A stretch of DNA of 64,000 nucleotides from Sceloporus undulatus (GCF_019175285.1 NC_056525.1:135988123-136052122), one strand, 5' to 3'. Counted from the stretch's first letter, positions 24,301-39,000 are shown. Numbers and translations: made by a program. The notes: generated by a model from the letters alone, not told the origin.

Positions 24301-25639
24301 TTTTACCTGGATCATCCACATTTCTGGGGTCTTTTCTTCTTTTCTCCTTTCTAAAGGACACTGTGACCTCTCAAGAACATGCTGTCTCCAGAGATAAAAT
24401 ATGAAAATATGGGGACTCCAAATGCAACATGGAATATGCAGGCTGTAGTAACACACACACACACACACTCTTTTAGCATTTGCATATCCTGCAAATCTGG
24501 AATAGAGGAATGCTCCTCCCAGCTGCAAGGGTCACGTTTAGGATAGCAAAGCCTAAAGGTCTGATCCCACATTTTAGGTCTTTAGCCGTTTCTCAGAGAC
24601 TTGAAGAGAGGGAGGTAAACAGACCAGGAACAGGAATGAGGTAGAAGCAATTTACCTAAGGACCATCCCATCCTTTGCCCTTCTCTATCCAATCAGACAT
24701 TTTAACTACACCACTTTTCTTTTTCTTTTTTACAGTTTTAAGGATGAACTAGGCATTATTTTAATATGGATTTCCACTCCCCAGTCCCCATGACCAATAG
24801 GACTAACAGTGCTTTTTGTATCACAGAAAAGAGGATCAGAGCCACCTCTACTATTAAGCAATGAAAATCAGGTTTCTAGGACAAGAGCATCCCCAGGACC
24901 TGAGATTTCAGGACCAATGTCCAAACTGCCCCAGTCATGTTATGGGCTGGTTTCTGGAGGTGTCTTTAAGCATGATACATTAAGCATCAACCACAGCTGC
25001 TCAGAGCATGTCATTGAAATGTTAAAAGTCCAACAAATAAGAATATATTTCTCTAATATGAAACACGTTTTCATTTGTTACCCTTCCCATTTTTTTTCCA
25101 AGTTCTGCATTGCAAATACAGATCTCCCCAGATGTTTTAATACTTACTTACGCATGGCTTATAACAACACAGTTGTTATAGTCCAGCCAAAGAAAGCTTT
25201 TAAAACTTTGCCTTGAACAATAAAAATATTTCTGTCCAGAAAAAAAAGTCTTCTTCCCAGCCACTTTAGGTCAGGATTGGACTTTTTACAAAAGGAAATG
25301 ACTCAGGAGCCACTGTTTAAAAATTTGAGGCAACAAAAGCAGTCCTGGAAGCCATATGCAACTCATGGGATGCACTATGCCTATCCTGGGTTATACACCC
25401 AACATCACATTCTGCCAATACAGTACAAAGATTTTGACAATACCATATCTCTCCGATCTGGGGACAGAAGATTACTCTGGGATCCCGAGGCTCCCCAGCT
25501 AGCAGATACATTGAATATGTGGAGTATTGCAATGTGCGACACAATTTCAGAAAACAAAATAAAAATAGATGGGGCACATATGGTTCTGAAAAAGGGTGCC
25601 AAAGGCAGAAGATGGATGTGCTGCCAAAGACCAATCCAT

Positions 25640-25881
25640 GGCCTGTTACAGACTGCCAAAATAAAGCTGCTTCGGGTCTCTTTGGAGGTATGCTATTTAA
25701 CTGATGCATGGGTCCTAAGAGTTCGGAGGTCGCACCAAAGCCACACTCCATTCCTAAGCACTGGAGTGCAGCTTTTGGTGCAGCTTCCAGATTCTTAGGA
25801 TGCATGCATCATTTAAACAGCATACCTCCAAAGAGACCCGAAGAAGCAGCTTTACAGTATTTTGGCAGTCTGTAACAGGCC
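25640..25881. mobile_element. hAT-like MITE with long inverted ends
   Basis: GGCCTGTTACAGACTGCCAA at the left and its near-perfect complement at the right. Arms of about 100 bp share CGGGTCTCTTTGGAGGTATG. It is non-coding. Confidence 0.8.
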
Positions 25882-26184
25882 TAAGAGACTGAAGTGTATG
25901 TGATGGGTGTATGTGAAGGGAGTAATATATACCCACTGCTAAACCTTCCAAGCCAACAGGAATCAGACCTGGGATATATCCACACTCTCATTTATGATAG
26001 TTACATGTCACTTTAACTGCCATGGCTTCAACATATGGAATCTTGGGAGGTCTAGTTTAATTAAGTACTTAGAATTCTTTAATGCATCCCACAGAATAAA
26101 AAACCCCATAACTGTCTGGCACAGGTTCTATAAGATGCAACCATGGCATTTAAAATGGAACCATGGTGCTATAATTGCGTAGTG

Positions 26185-26360
26185 TGGCAGGGACGTAGTC
26201 AGGATTTTGGGAAGGGGGTCCAGACTAAGTGCCACCATTATAATGGGGCTTGGGTGCGGTGGCGCAGCAGCATGCACCATTCATTTTATTTAACAGAAGG
26301 GGGGGTCCGGATCCTAAGTAACCCCCCCCTTGGCTACATCCCTGAGTGTGGCTACAATCC
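26185..26360. mobile_element. MITE inserted into another MITE
   Basis: CAGGGACGTAGTCAGGATTT at the left and GGCTACATCCCTG at the right form its ends, with a polyG/polyC pair inside. Flanking halves at about 25980-26180 and 26345-26395 belong to the 44857-type MITE. Confidence 0.6.
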
Positions 26361-26995
26361 TGCTTGGGGGATTCTGAGTTAAATATGAGTCTCCTGCCTG
26401 TGCTTTCAGCCTTGCCTGAGTGAAAAGATTGGGAGGCATTCTTTCAAGCACCAAGATATGGAGCTGAGGACTACAATATTCCTGTAAGCACCAAATAATT
26501 TTCTATCCTAGCCTGTCCTAGTTCTCTGTCTGCTCATAAATCTGCCACTTGTTTTGTATCCTGCATTTACAGTGCTCCAGGGATAAGTGTCAGGAGCTTC
26601 CTTGGCCAGACACATGAATTAAATATTTAACAGTAATTCTATCACTCTAGTAACATTATCTGCTCCGCACAGCCCTCAAATGAAAAGTGTGGGCAAAATG
26701 AGAGCATACCGCTGCCATCAGCCATGGATGCTGAGCAGGTGGGTTTGTTTTATAGAATCAAATAGATTAAGGCAAGAAGGGTTTTATAGAGATAGCAGTT
26801 TCTAGCTGTAAGGGCTGGCCTGCCAGCCTGCTGCCTCTTTACTCATCTGCTGCTTGGGCTCTTGGGTTACAGCCATATCTGCCAGGGCTTGGGACCAGTC
26901 TGCCTGGCTGCTTGCCATTGCCTTCCTGAAACCTTTGCTAGGAATGGAGGCTTCTCCACAATCTCTACTGTGCTTTCTTACAGGCTGCACAGGAG

Positions 26996-29985
26996 ATGCA
27001 TGTCCAAGCTGCTGTGGGAATTCGACAGCTAGCAGGTACCCCACACCTAGCAGTCTCTTTGCAGATAACTGTAAATGTAAATAATTCACATAATGCATTT
27101 TTTTTCTTTTTGAACCATCCAGTGTGTTTTCCTGGTATAAACAGCTGTTTTTCTAAATGGATCAATCAATGCCAGTGATTTAAAAATACTACATTCTGTT
27201 GCAGTTCTTTCCTCCCGTGTATTTTCTTACATTATGGCTGTCTCTTTCACCACGTTTGTTTTCCTCGCGTCATGGGAATGATGATAAAGTAACGGTAACG
27301 GGCGTGTTTTGCTGCAACAACTCTTCCCTGTCCCCTCCCAGTTTTTGGACATTGCCAAGATTATTTTCTGGCCACTCTACAGTGATGATGATAGAGTTTA
27401 AGGAATAAAGGAATGCCTACTTTGGGTGGGGAAGTGGTCAGTGCAAAAGAAAAAAAAATGCTGTAAAACAACCAATGGATGTAAAAGTGAGAATGCTTCA
27501 CTGCCGTACATCATAGAAAGAGTCTTATCCAAGTAGGATGGACTGTTAAATCAGGAGGAAACAAAACAAAACATCATTAATGTGGTATGAGTTGAAAACA
27601 TATTACAGAATAATGCAAAAAATTAAAATTAAAAGGCACCAATAGGAATTGTCCCACAGACAAGTATATATTAGCAAGGAGTGGGGAGAGAGGGGATAGA
27701 AAGAGCTTTATCTCTAACATGCCTGTTTGTCTCATGTTCTTGCCAGGCTCCGTGAAGCAAGAGAGTTTCGTGGTGGTGAATGAAGATTCTAACCGTTTGA
27801 TATTCATTAATAAGGCAAAGAAAGGGGTGCAGGTAAGAAACTTCCACAGTGACAGCTTTATTTATTTGTTGCACTTAGATCCTGCCTTTCTCCCCAAATG
27901 GCAGCTTACAATACTTTAAAAAACAGTAACAGCTGAAACATTGATTATAAAAGTTAAAAAAGAATTAAATAAGTTTGAATGTTGGACTACAATGCTGGAG
28001 ACCAGGGTTTGATTCCCATCTTGGCCATGTAAACCCGCTAGGTAGCCTTGGGCAAGTCACATGCTCTCAGCCTCGGGGAAACAATGGCAAACCTCCTCTG
28101 AACAAATCGTGTAAAGAAAACCCTGAGTTAGAGTCATCTTAGGGTCGCGATAAGTTAGAAATCATTTGAAAGTACACAACACACAATACACTATTATGGT
28201 TAAAACATTAAAACACTTAAAATATATTTGCAATATTGCATCCCCAACTGGCTGGTGACAACTGATGAAAGCTTGTGGAGTTGGACTGTGATGTTTGTTC
28301 TTTGAATCCTCTAATAATTGTACTGTACAATTATTATTTTATTACCATTTTATTTATTTTCTTTTATACTGGTCAATGGCCAAATAAACAACTTACTTAC
28401 TATTTGCATTATAATTTCATTTAAAGATTTAAAAAATACAGCACGCCACAACACACTCACTACGGAGATGATCGCACCACCCTTTTCTCCCATGCTAGAC
28501 ATGGGATGTAAACGTCAAAAGGTGGATTTTTTTCACACACACCTGTGCCCAGGAAGTAGGCATCCTGTACCCAACCTGGGTTTCTCCTGCACTTTGCAAA
28601 TAACAGGTTCTTTGGCTTCTCGCACCCGTGGCATTGCGTGATTGGCAGATCATTCATGGGTTTGCCCCATGGATGAAAAGGGATGGCAGGGGCACAGTGT
28701 AGTGGTGGTGGGGGGTGTGGCATTGTGAGGTCAGCATCACTGATGATGCTTGCTTCCCAGAAGAATTGCAATTTAAAAACCGCATGTGATAATTGCCATA
28801 GTCCAATGCTCAAATTACTATACCAGACTGGCTCTCAGTACTGAGATACAGTAATTGATGTTTAATTTATGTAATTTAAGACCACTCTTGAGGCCGAGCT
28901 TGGTTATATTCTTTTACTATAAATTATATTGCAATATAAAACAAACTCAAAAGGGTTTAAAAGATGGAGATTCAATCACAGTATAACTGGAATATGCAGA
29001 AATACAAACACGATGAGTATAGGATTACATATAAGAACAACAATAGCCCATGGTTTTACCAGCTGCAATAAAACAGGCCCATCACAGACGTTTGCCTAGA
29101 AAAATCTGTGTTTCTCTTTTCTTCTTGTGTCATTCTCAGTGAGTGTTTTTGGAGTGGAAGAACTGGTGCTACTTGGAGGAGTACCAACTATACTGTCAAT
29201 ATGGCTGGGTTGAGAGTATATGTGCTTTTAGGGTTTAAAGCACAGTGTGGATAAGCAGAACAGGACAACAGTGACGGGTCTGTGCTTTTGCAGATAAAAC
29301 TCTGATTGAGAGGATCACTTCATCCTTAAATCAATCTCTTCTCTTCCCAATTATGAGGATCTAGTAGGAGACCCTGTTGTATTACCATCGTATTTTCTCT
29401 GATCTACCTTGTATGAAAAGAAGGGGGGGGGGAAACAGAGAGAAATGGATTCCTTGAAAAACATGAATAAGAAAGAAATATAGATGAAAGACAACAAACA
29501 TGAAAGATACTGGAAAAGTGTGCGCTCCAGAAGGTCTAAATAATAATTTGTGTACTGCTGCTTTCTTTCCAGGAAGGCTGCTTCACCATCAATGGAGTCT
29601 TCAATTTGGACACTGGTCAGGTACAAAATGTTGAGGATATTCTTTACTGCAGACAATATGCAGAGATTGATACCAAACTCTTTAGGCCAAGGAATACAAT
29701 CAGAATTTTCACGTGCCAATGGGTTCACCTTGCCTCTGCTGGGAATTCTGATTCGTCCCATGCTATTTAATTTGTGACATGGCAGCTGACTAGTAAGAGA
29801 TGTCCAACAACAGTCCCAGCTACAGATGGTAGCAGGAATATTGCTTGGGTAACCAGGGCTAATCTGTCATTTCCCATGTTCTGGGTGCCAGAAGAGCACA
29901 GACCTTAGGGCTTTTGAAGCTTTGTAGAAAAAGGCAGGCCTTTTGCAAATAGTCAGTAGAGGCAATCCTCCCTAGTTATAAAGAC

Positions 29986-30019
<34 letters not shown>

Positions 30020-33000
30020 GTGCCTTCAGGTTGTTTCTGATACCACCCCAAAAGGTATAATTAATAGGAGAGTGAGTGAGAATTTCACAATCTCTGAATA
30101 GTCCTGTTTTAAAGTACAGTGGACTGTGGACCCTTGTTATACACCGGGATTTGGTTCCAAGATTCCCATGGACAACAAAATCCATGGATGCTCAAATCCC
30201 ATTAAATATAATGACATAGCAAAATGGTGTCCCTTATAAAAAATGGAAAATCAAGGTTTAATATTTGAAATTTATACTTTTTTTTTAAATTTTCAAACTG
30301 TGGATGCTTGATCGTGTATAAAAAAATCCATGTATAAGAAGTGCTGACTGTATAAATCAATACTGTACTGCCCTGGTGGCACAGTGGTTAAATGCCTGTA
30401 CTGCGCGCATTCACTCAAAACCACAAGGTTGCGAGTTCAAGACCAGCAAAGGGTCCAAGCTCGACTCAGGCTTGCATCCTTCTGAGGTCGCTAAAATGAG
30501 TACCCAGACTTGGGGGCAAATTAGCTTACTTGCTAATTAGCTTACTTGCTGTTCACCGCTATGATCTTTGGAATTGCGGTTATAAATAAAAAATTATTAT
30601 TATTATTAAGGAGAGGATGTGTGGGAAATCAAACTGAACAAACAGCAGCAGCAGCAGCGCAGCAACACACACTATCACTGTGCATTTCTTTACATGTTTC
30701 TTTTGAATTGATAAGCATCAGCTGTAATAAATGAGGACCAAATGTAATATAATTATGAATCAGATAGATACAGCAGAAATTAAGAATCTCATTAAGTGCC
30801 GTATGGGAATGGGATGATGATTAAGAAAAGACTGCTGGGTGAGTCTATGGCCCACCTAGTCCAGAATTCCACTTTCTACAGTGGCCTGCCCATATACATA
30901 GCCCCAAGGACTTCCATGCACTTTTTCCTCAGCAACTGTTATCTGGGAGCACACTGCATCTGAACAACAAAGCACCATATAACCATTACGAAAAGTAGGC
31001 ATTGGTAAACTTTCCTCTACTGAATTGTCTAATCTCCTAGAAAGCCACTGAAAGCAGTGAGACCATCACAACATCCTACATAGCAACAAATTAATACATT
31101 CTGTGAAGAATACTTCCTTTGGCTTGTTCTGAATCTCCCGCTAATTCACTTTCCTTGGACAACGCTGAGCCCTACTTTATGTGAGGCAAAGAATGCATCC
31201 TCCTGCACCACTTTACAGGTTCTGTCTTGCAGCACCTCTTGTTGTAACCAGCTATGACTTCCATCCATGCCAGTGGCATGGTGAATCTGCTCTCAATTTA
31301 CTCCAAACTTTAAAAGAGCTCCCCCAGAAGCTAATCCCTGTCCTTAAAAACAGCTTCAACACTTTGGATAACTCCTTTAAAGTTCATATTAAAGTAGCAT
31401 TGGTTCATTCCCTCACTGACCAGCTCCCACTGCTTATAGCCATCCTTTACAAACAAAACAAAACAAAAAACCCAAAGGCACATATCTGTTGACCATCATC
31501 AGTGCAGAGATAGATTTTGAAAATCTGAGCCATCTGTTGGTTTGGGGAAGGATCCTTGTGCCCTATTTTAAGTTTGCCTTCCAGTGACAAATCTAGAAGT
31601 GTCAGCAGTTTCACTAGAATTTGATGTGTACTGAAATATTCTAATTAGTTCCAAAATTACTTTGGGGAAGGACGTTTTCACTCAAATTATTTCTTAAGTA
31701 AAAAAAAAAAATCCAACCCACACACAAAAGTGTTTGTTCAGTTCTCACTATGCGTTGTACACAGGCCATTTACCCAGCAACTGAGTAAGTGGGGTGGGAG
31801 GGTGAGGGCATTGATGTAGAGAAGGAAGATAATGGTTGTGGCAACCTTCCCCCAATGCTTTATAGTGCTTTTTGACAGAACATGTAAAACTGGGTTGTTT
31901 TTTTCAAAGACAGGGCCAGCATCAGTCATGGGTATTTGGGTGTCTGCCTGACTGTGCCAAGATGTGGGCTCTGGACCAGCTCTAGTAGATGCTCATTCAA
32001 GGTAGCCTCTTTATCTTCCACTTCCAGGACAAGCTTTTCCTGGAACAGTTGCAACCTCTGCTGGCCATGGTGTCTCTTGGCTACAGTGTATCCTTGCTCA
32101 TGTGTGATGCTCATTACTGTGGAGTCCAGGCACAAATCCAAGACTTAGTCCAGAAGGTAAGGGAGGACAAAGAAAGGTGCAGTAGCTACAGAATCAAATG
32201 ACAGCAACTATCTTCCTATGTAGGGTCTGTCTCCTTTGCTGGGCACCTCGTATGCAGACCGTTCCTCCTGTCGTAAGAGACTGACAACCTTGTTATTGAT
32301 TGTGAAAAAGGTTGGCAATTTTTACAAAGTCCTATTGTAGCATATCATCATGATGTTAAGGGAATCCTGCAGTCCTGAGAGCTATGTTAGCAGAGTGCAT
32401 GTTCTAGCAGAAACTACCAAATTGAGAAGGATTCAAGAGCATCCCCACCTGCAGGCTGTATTTCTACATCAATGGATGAGCCTAACAACATACATAACTA
32501 GAAAGTTGGCAACCAGGTTATTAGTAGAAGGTTGACCACCAGGAACTGAACTAACAAAAGTAACTATAAACACAACAATTTGTGTTTTGGTGGGATGGAG
32601 AAGACCCTGCTCCATTTCCTTCTTTTTGATCACAGCAGTTCCATCTAGTGGTTTAAAAATACAGAGGGGGGAAAAAAACTATTGACAGTGTGGCTGGAAG
32701 GGCATCACAAAGTACATCAGCCTAACCTCATAGTCCAAGGGTGTTAATGGTGTTCTGCCAACCCACACATAAAAGACTCCCATTTCATTGTGCAGGTAGT
32801 TCTCCACAGATTTAACCATCCACGCCCTAAAAAAATTTTTTAAAGCATATGCACAAAGCAAATCTTGACTTTGCCATTTTATATAAAGGATGTCATATTA
32901 CTACACCATTGTATATAATGGGACTTGAGTATCCATGGATTTAGGTATTCACGGAGAGTCCTGGCTGGAACCAAATCCCAGTGGATACCAAGGGCCCACA

Positions 33001-36000
33001 TTACCACAAATCAGGACAACTAGTAGAACAGTTCAAAAAACACTAGACTGCAACAGCTGATATCCCAACATTGTCTGGATGGTTGGTAATAAATCAGTGG
33101 ATGAAGGATAATTAATTCGTAGAAAAGTGGTAGTAAAGAATTATACATAGCAAGCAACTATAAAACTTGGTTTGTTACACGCTTTCCAAGTTTCTCCTAT
33201 TTGTCCTTAGGTAATAGAATCTGTGTTCCAAGAATCCAGTTCTCCTTCAAATAATGCTCAGTTTTTGAAAACCATCAGCTTTGTCCAGGTAAGCAAATGT
33301 GCCTGGAACATGATGGCACAAGACCCATGTACACTGTGCTTTTCTCTAATGGAATTGCTATGGCCCATGGGATCACCATCCCACTTTGTTTTCATTCTCT
33401 ACCTACATCACTATATTCATCTCCATACACTCATACTTGCCATTGCTATTTTACAGTCTTCAGATATCTGCAGGTGAACTGACTCATTATTTATATCTAC
33501 CTCCTTTCAGATCTACTCAGATGGACAAGCCCAAGACCTGCTTAGTCCCAAAAGCCAAGTCCTGCGGGTGATGGACCTCCCCCCACTGGGGCTGTAAGTA
33601 TCTGGTTTTGGTATTTCTTGGGCTTTAATGTTTACAGTTCTTTGATGACAAGGACACAGTCAATTCCATCTAACATTTTAGTCTTCTAGAATCAGGAACA
33701 ATATAAGTTAGTAGAAAAAGGTCTGAATGGTTTAGAACAGATCTGAATGGTTGCCCTTCATGTACACGATGATTTAGCTGCAGATCTTGATGAGAGATGA
33801 ATAGATCCCTAAATAGGCATGAAGAACTAAATGGATGTCAAAACCAGTATGCTATAGAGAATTGTTTGCCAAGCTGTCTCTGAATTAAGATTAAAGACCT
33901 GGAAAGAGAAATAAGGTAGCAGAAGATATGAAAAGCACTAGGTGTTAAAAAGACAGCCTTTTCAGGCTTCTGACCACCCACTTTATGTTTACACCTCAGC
34001 TAAAGATATTAGCATTGTCAACAATCTCTGCTTCTCTCCTTAGGGTTGTGGAAGAGGCAACTGAAATCATTGTGACTGATTCACAAGCTGCCACCCACTT
34101 CTACCGCTGTGGAGTCTCAGCGTATCAAAGGTGTTTCCAGCAACCTTTTCCAAAGCCACAAAGTGCCACGTAAGAGCCACAAGAAGGCAGGGGTATGCAT
34201 TTAGGAAGGGAAGAAAGCAGTACGTACGTGGAGGTGGGTGGTTTCCATCTCAGTGGGGCAGTGAATCTGATTAAGGTTTTGTATTTTAAAAGAGATATAC
34301 CAATTTACAGATAGGGCTTGGCACTGCGGATTTAAAGTAAAATATGGAATAAAACTGAGTACTCTGTGGACATGGAACACAGCAGTCAGTACTAATACAT
34401 GTTGCCAGCTTTGTACTGGATTCTGGCCACTCACATTATATATACATCTTGGAGATCTCTCTGAGGCTGAATATTTTCAATCTGCTAAAATGTGTCAGTG
34501 AGTTAGCATGAGTGAATGGCATTAGTAGGCCTCCAGTCTGGAATCCAATGATGATGGCAGCAAACATGCACTAGCCATGCTTTCAGTGATGCTTCTAGGT
34601 AAAGCACTTACAGCACAATTGCTGCAGAATGAACACAGTTGGCACAGCTCTCCAGCGAACTGAAGAGGCCCCCAGTGCAGTCTGTGTGTTGGAGCAAGGA
34701 AGTGGTCGTTCAGAGCAAGGCATCCACACAAAGTGGCCATTAAGATATCCAGTGCTGCTCCAGTATAGGCAGTTTCTATGGCTACCCCAACTACAATGAC
34801 ATGCTCTGAGAAAGGATCCCTGAAGCACTTGGAAGGAAGTGGTGGTGAGAGGAAGAGGATGGTGGAAATGGGAGAAACTATGGGGAGAAAGAGAAATGGG
34901 GAAGGAGTGAGCTAGCGAAAAGCAGCAGCATGAGTGGGGAGAGAGCAGGGAAGAGGCAGTAGGGGTGATAATGCAGTAGGGGTGAGGATGCTCAAACGAA
35001 AAAGGAGATCTATGTCCCTCAGTGTGTGGAAAGCCCACTGCAATTCCAGTTGAAGCTTACAGTGGAAAAGAAGTGGTTTTATTGCACTAGGAACTTGATC
35101 TGGGTGCACTGCTGGCTTCTGGGACTTGTTGAAGATTTCCTGCTTAGACTGTAATAAAAGAGAACTAGGCATATTGCCCAAGCAGACTTCCCTTCAGCCA
35201 TCCTTCAAGTGGAGAAAGGAATCTATGAAGAACTGCTGAGGTGCTGATTCAGCACATAGTCTGCCAGGAATTGTATTACTTATTTATTAGTTCTGTTTTC
35301 AGAACTTTCCCCTAATGAGCTTAATGGGAGTGCGCATGGTTCACCTCCTCCTTCATACAATAGGTCAGGCTGAAAGAGAGTGACTGGGCCATGATCATCC
35401 AGATAGTTCAATGCTCATTGGAGACTAGTTCTAAATGCAGTTGCTAGTCACAACTAGAATAGACCCACTGAATCAGCTGGATTTATCTAAATGTGATCAC
35501 ACAGCTACTGGTTCAGTGGCCTAAAATCTTAATTTCCCAAGTTCAAGACTCTAATGCAAACTGGGCAATTCCGAAAACTAGCAACCAATTTTTAAGCTCT
35601 GGAAACCACCACAGGACATACAGTACTAGGATTTTTTTTAAAAGCCTCCCAAATATGACAAAAAAAAATTAACTAGAAATGGCTTCCAGGCCATTCAAGT
35701 TTCTTTTCTTTTTGCTCATTGACCAACCTACCCCCCCCCCCCATAAAAACAATATGAAGCATCCAATAGGAGAAAACATGTTTTAGCATTCCTCCTGAAT
35801 TTTTCAGGAAGGCTATGGGGGAAAGTCTATACAGGGATTAGTGGGTCACAGAAGAAGGTCACAGGATGCCCACTCCTTCGGCAATGACTATACCACACAA
35901 GATTTAATAAAGGTTGACCATTATACAGCAACCCTTTAGTCTTTGTTACATGTTGTTTGGTAATGTTAACTGCCATCAAGTTGACTTTGACTTATGGCAA

Positions 36001-39000
36001 ACCTATGAAGGACAGACCTCCTAGTCCCCCTATCATCAACAGGTCTGCTCAGATTTTTCAGACTAAGGGCCATGGCTTGATTGAGTTTTTCCATCTGGAA
36101 TGTGGTCTTCCTCTTTTCCTACTGTCTTCTATCTTACCAAACATTATTGTCTTTTCTGGTGAGTCATGTCGTCTCAAGACATGTCCAAATTATGACAGTC
36201 TCAGTTCAGTCATCTTGGCTTCTAGGAAGAGTTCAGATTTGATTTGCTCTAGGACCCATTTATTTATCTTTTTAGCCATCAGTATCTGTAAAACTCTTCT
36301 CCAGCACCACATTTCAAATGAGTTGATTTTCTTCCAGTCAGCTTTCTTCACTGTCCAGCTTTCCCAACCATACATAGAAATATGATGGTATTGATAATCC
36401 TAACGTTAGTATTCAGTTATATATCTTGATACTTTAGGATCTTGTCTAGTTCCTTCATAGCTGTTCTCCCTAGTCTTCCTCTGATTTCTTCACTGCGGTT
36501 TCCATTCTGATTAATGATGTAGCCACGATATAGAAAATGTTGAACTATTGCAGTATCTTCTCCATCTACTTTAAAGTGATGTAAATCATCTGTGGTCATT
36601 ATTTTTGCTTTCTTAATGTTCAGCTGTAAACCTGCCTTTGCACTTTCTTCCTTGATATTCTTCAGTAATTGTTCCAAGTCTTTGCTATTTTCTGCTAGCA
36701 CTATCGTGCCATTTGCATATCTTAAGTTGTTGATGTTTCTTCCTCCAATTTTCACACCTCCTTCCTCCAAATCTAATCCTGTTTTACATATATTTTTGGC
36801 ATACAATTTGAAGAGATAAAGTGATAGAATTTCACTTTCTAAAATTTGTCTCATACTAAGTTTCATGAAAAATGAACCAAACTCAGCAATTTTCTTCACG
36901 TTAAACTGATCGGATGATAAGATGCAGCCTTGTTTGACTGCCTTGCCAATTGAAAACCATTCTGTTGATCTGTATTCTGTCACAACAGTAGCCTCTTGAT
37001 AATTTGTAAACCATTCTTCATTCCTCTAGATATCAGGGTGCTGCTATACAATAAGTATAAAAACACACAACCCCCCTCCCAAAACCCTCCAGAAAAATAA
37101 TCCTCAAAGCAATTAAGAGGTAGACCTTATAATAACACAAGCAATGATATGATTTAAAATACCTGGACAAACAAGAAAAATTTTAACCTGCAATGTTGAT
37201 ATCAGATACAGTGGTGCCCCGGGATACGAAATGATCGCGTTACGAAATTTCCGGGTTACGAAAAAGTTAGATTGGAAAAAACTGTTCCGGGTTACGATAT
37301 TTTTTTCGGGTTACGAAATTTATTTCGGCGCGAAATTCAAACGCAAAGTGCGGCTAGCGGCTTTCCAGCGCTAACGGAAAGCCTTTTCGGGTTGCGAAAT
37401 TATCGGGTTACGAACGGAACGGTGGAACGAATTAATTTCGTAACCCGAGGTACCACTGTATATCTTTTATAGCAGGGGTTAACATTATGCAGCCCTCCCG
37501 ATGTTGTTGAACTACAGCTCCCAGCATTCCATATCATCAGCAGTTATGGTTGGGATGGTAGGAACTGCAGTCCAACCACTTTCCCACCCTGCTTTAAAGG
37601 AAGAATGTTCCACAATCAAATACCTTAGCACCAAAGTTTCTCCTTTGTTGTCGCATAATATACTGAAGATACTTGGAAAAGTGTCTTCCCTGCAGCTCTT
37701 TTGACACAGGCAAGCTATAGAGATCAACATTCTTTTGGGTCCAAGCTGTTTAGGCCTTTGAAGGGAAGCACCTCCACCTTTGAATTGGGCTCGGAAATGA
37801 ATAGATAGCCATCTACACGAAGCAGCCAAGAAAGCATCTTCAGAATCTGTGAAATATGGTTCTATTTGGCTGTAGCGGTTAGAGTTTTGGCAGTTGTCTA
37901 GTACATGAGCTCAACCATCCAGATCCAATTCAAATGCTGCCTCCACATGCAACACATTTCAATGACCCTTTGTATTAGAAATCACATGGGATATGTAGTG
38001 TGGACTAGGAACATTGCAGCAGTAAGTTTAGCCTGTTGATTTACAAACATGCAGCACTGTTAGGTATGCACATGTGCACACTGAGAGCTATATGCATAAA
38101 ATGCTTCTTCCCCACACATTTGGGACTTTACCTTTTTTATGGATCAAATCGTACAAAAGAAACAGCTGTGATATGTTGAGCTCTTTTCTGACACTGAAAA
38201 TGTGCAGTTACCTATTATCCTTTCTCATCTTCTTGCTATTCCACTACACTGTGAGAGCAGAGATGAAGAAAGCAGTAAAAATTAACATGGTATACTCAAA
38301 TAGTGAAGCTGAGTTGCAAAGTAGACATCTGAATGAGATATTAGCGGGGAACATACATAATAAACTATCTGCCCAGACTTAACTGCCTTATTTTCCTCTC
38401 TAAGATGTGGCATCCTCTTTACCATCACCATTGAAACAAAAGTGGCAGAGGGTCAGGGGCTTCAGCGTGCTACTGTCCGGATCTTTGAGTTCCTTGGAGC
38501 AAATGAGCAGCCCTGCACTGATCCGTAAGTATAGAGTTCTGAACAGAGCTCAGAAAAGTAAGTATTGGGGCTACATTTCCTAGAACTGTTTTCTCTTGCT
38601 AGCCAAGCTAGTTGAGGAATTGTGGGTGTACAAAAAGTCACTTTTCTGACGTCTGGGCAAAGTCACATTTTCTGCTCATCCCTCAGCCTAATTAATGTTT
38701 CATGTGCTTAGATACTCCATGTGCTTCTGTGATTATTTATTCCTTGATGCTTTTTCCTTGTCCAGCTTTTTGCCTCTTTCTTGGGCTTTATCTGCTGTGC
38801 CCCTTCCTCCTGAAGCAGGGTTTCTCCCCTGGATCCTGAAGCGACTGCTGGAAGACAACACCCTTACATTTTTGCTGTTATGCCTGACCCTGCCAGGTTG
38901 GTTTTTATCTGCATGGTGGTCCTGATCCTGATAACGGCAAAATGGCATCACATTCACTCTCCCTTGCATTTGAATTTTTGAAACCTCAAGTTCTTTCTCT

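Larger units (their letters stand above)
24301..26983. other. intergenic, CD14 to kinesin-like gene
   Basis: Holds a CA run near 24451 and the MITEs at 25640-25881 and 25980-26395. The 5' end of the kinesin-like transcript probably lies here, because a splice acceptor precedes its first coding exon at 26984. No CpG island is visible. Confidence 0.5.

Noticed and set aside
25277-25798. 173-codon open frame on the plus strand and its antisense partner
   Set aside because: The right half lies in the inverted-repeat MITE at 25640-25881; the rest has no recognisable motif.
31181-31492. possible extra exon of the kinesin-like gene
   Set aside because: The neighbouring exons join in phase without it, and the borders lack good splice sites; it looks repeat-derived.
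34595-35038. 147-codon antisense frame, rich in Ser, His and Pro
   Set aside because: Low complexity, no homologous motif and no splice sites that fit.
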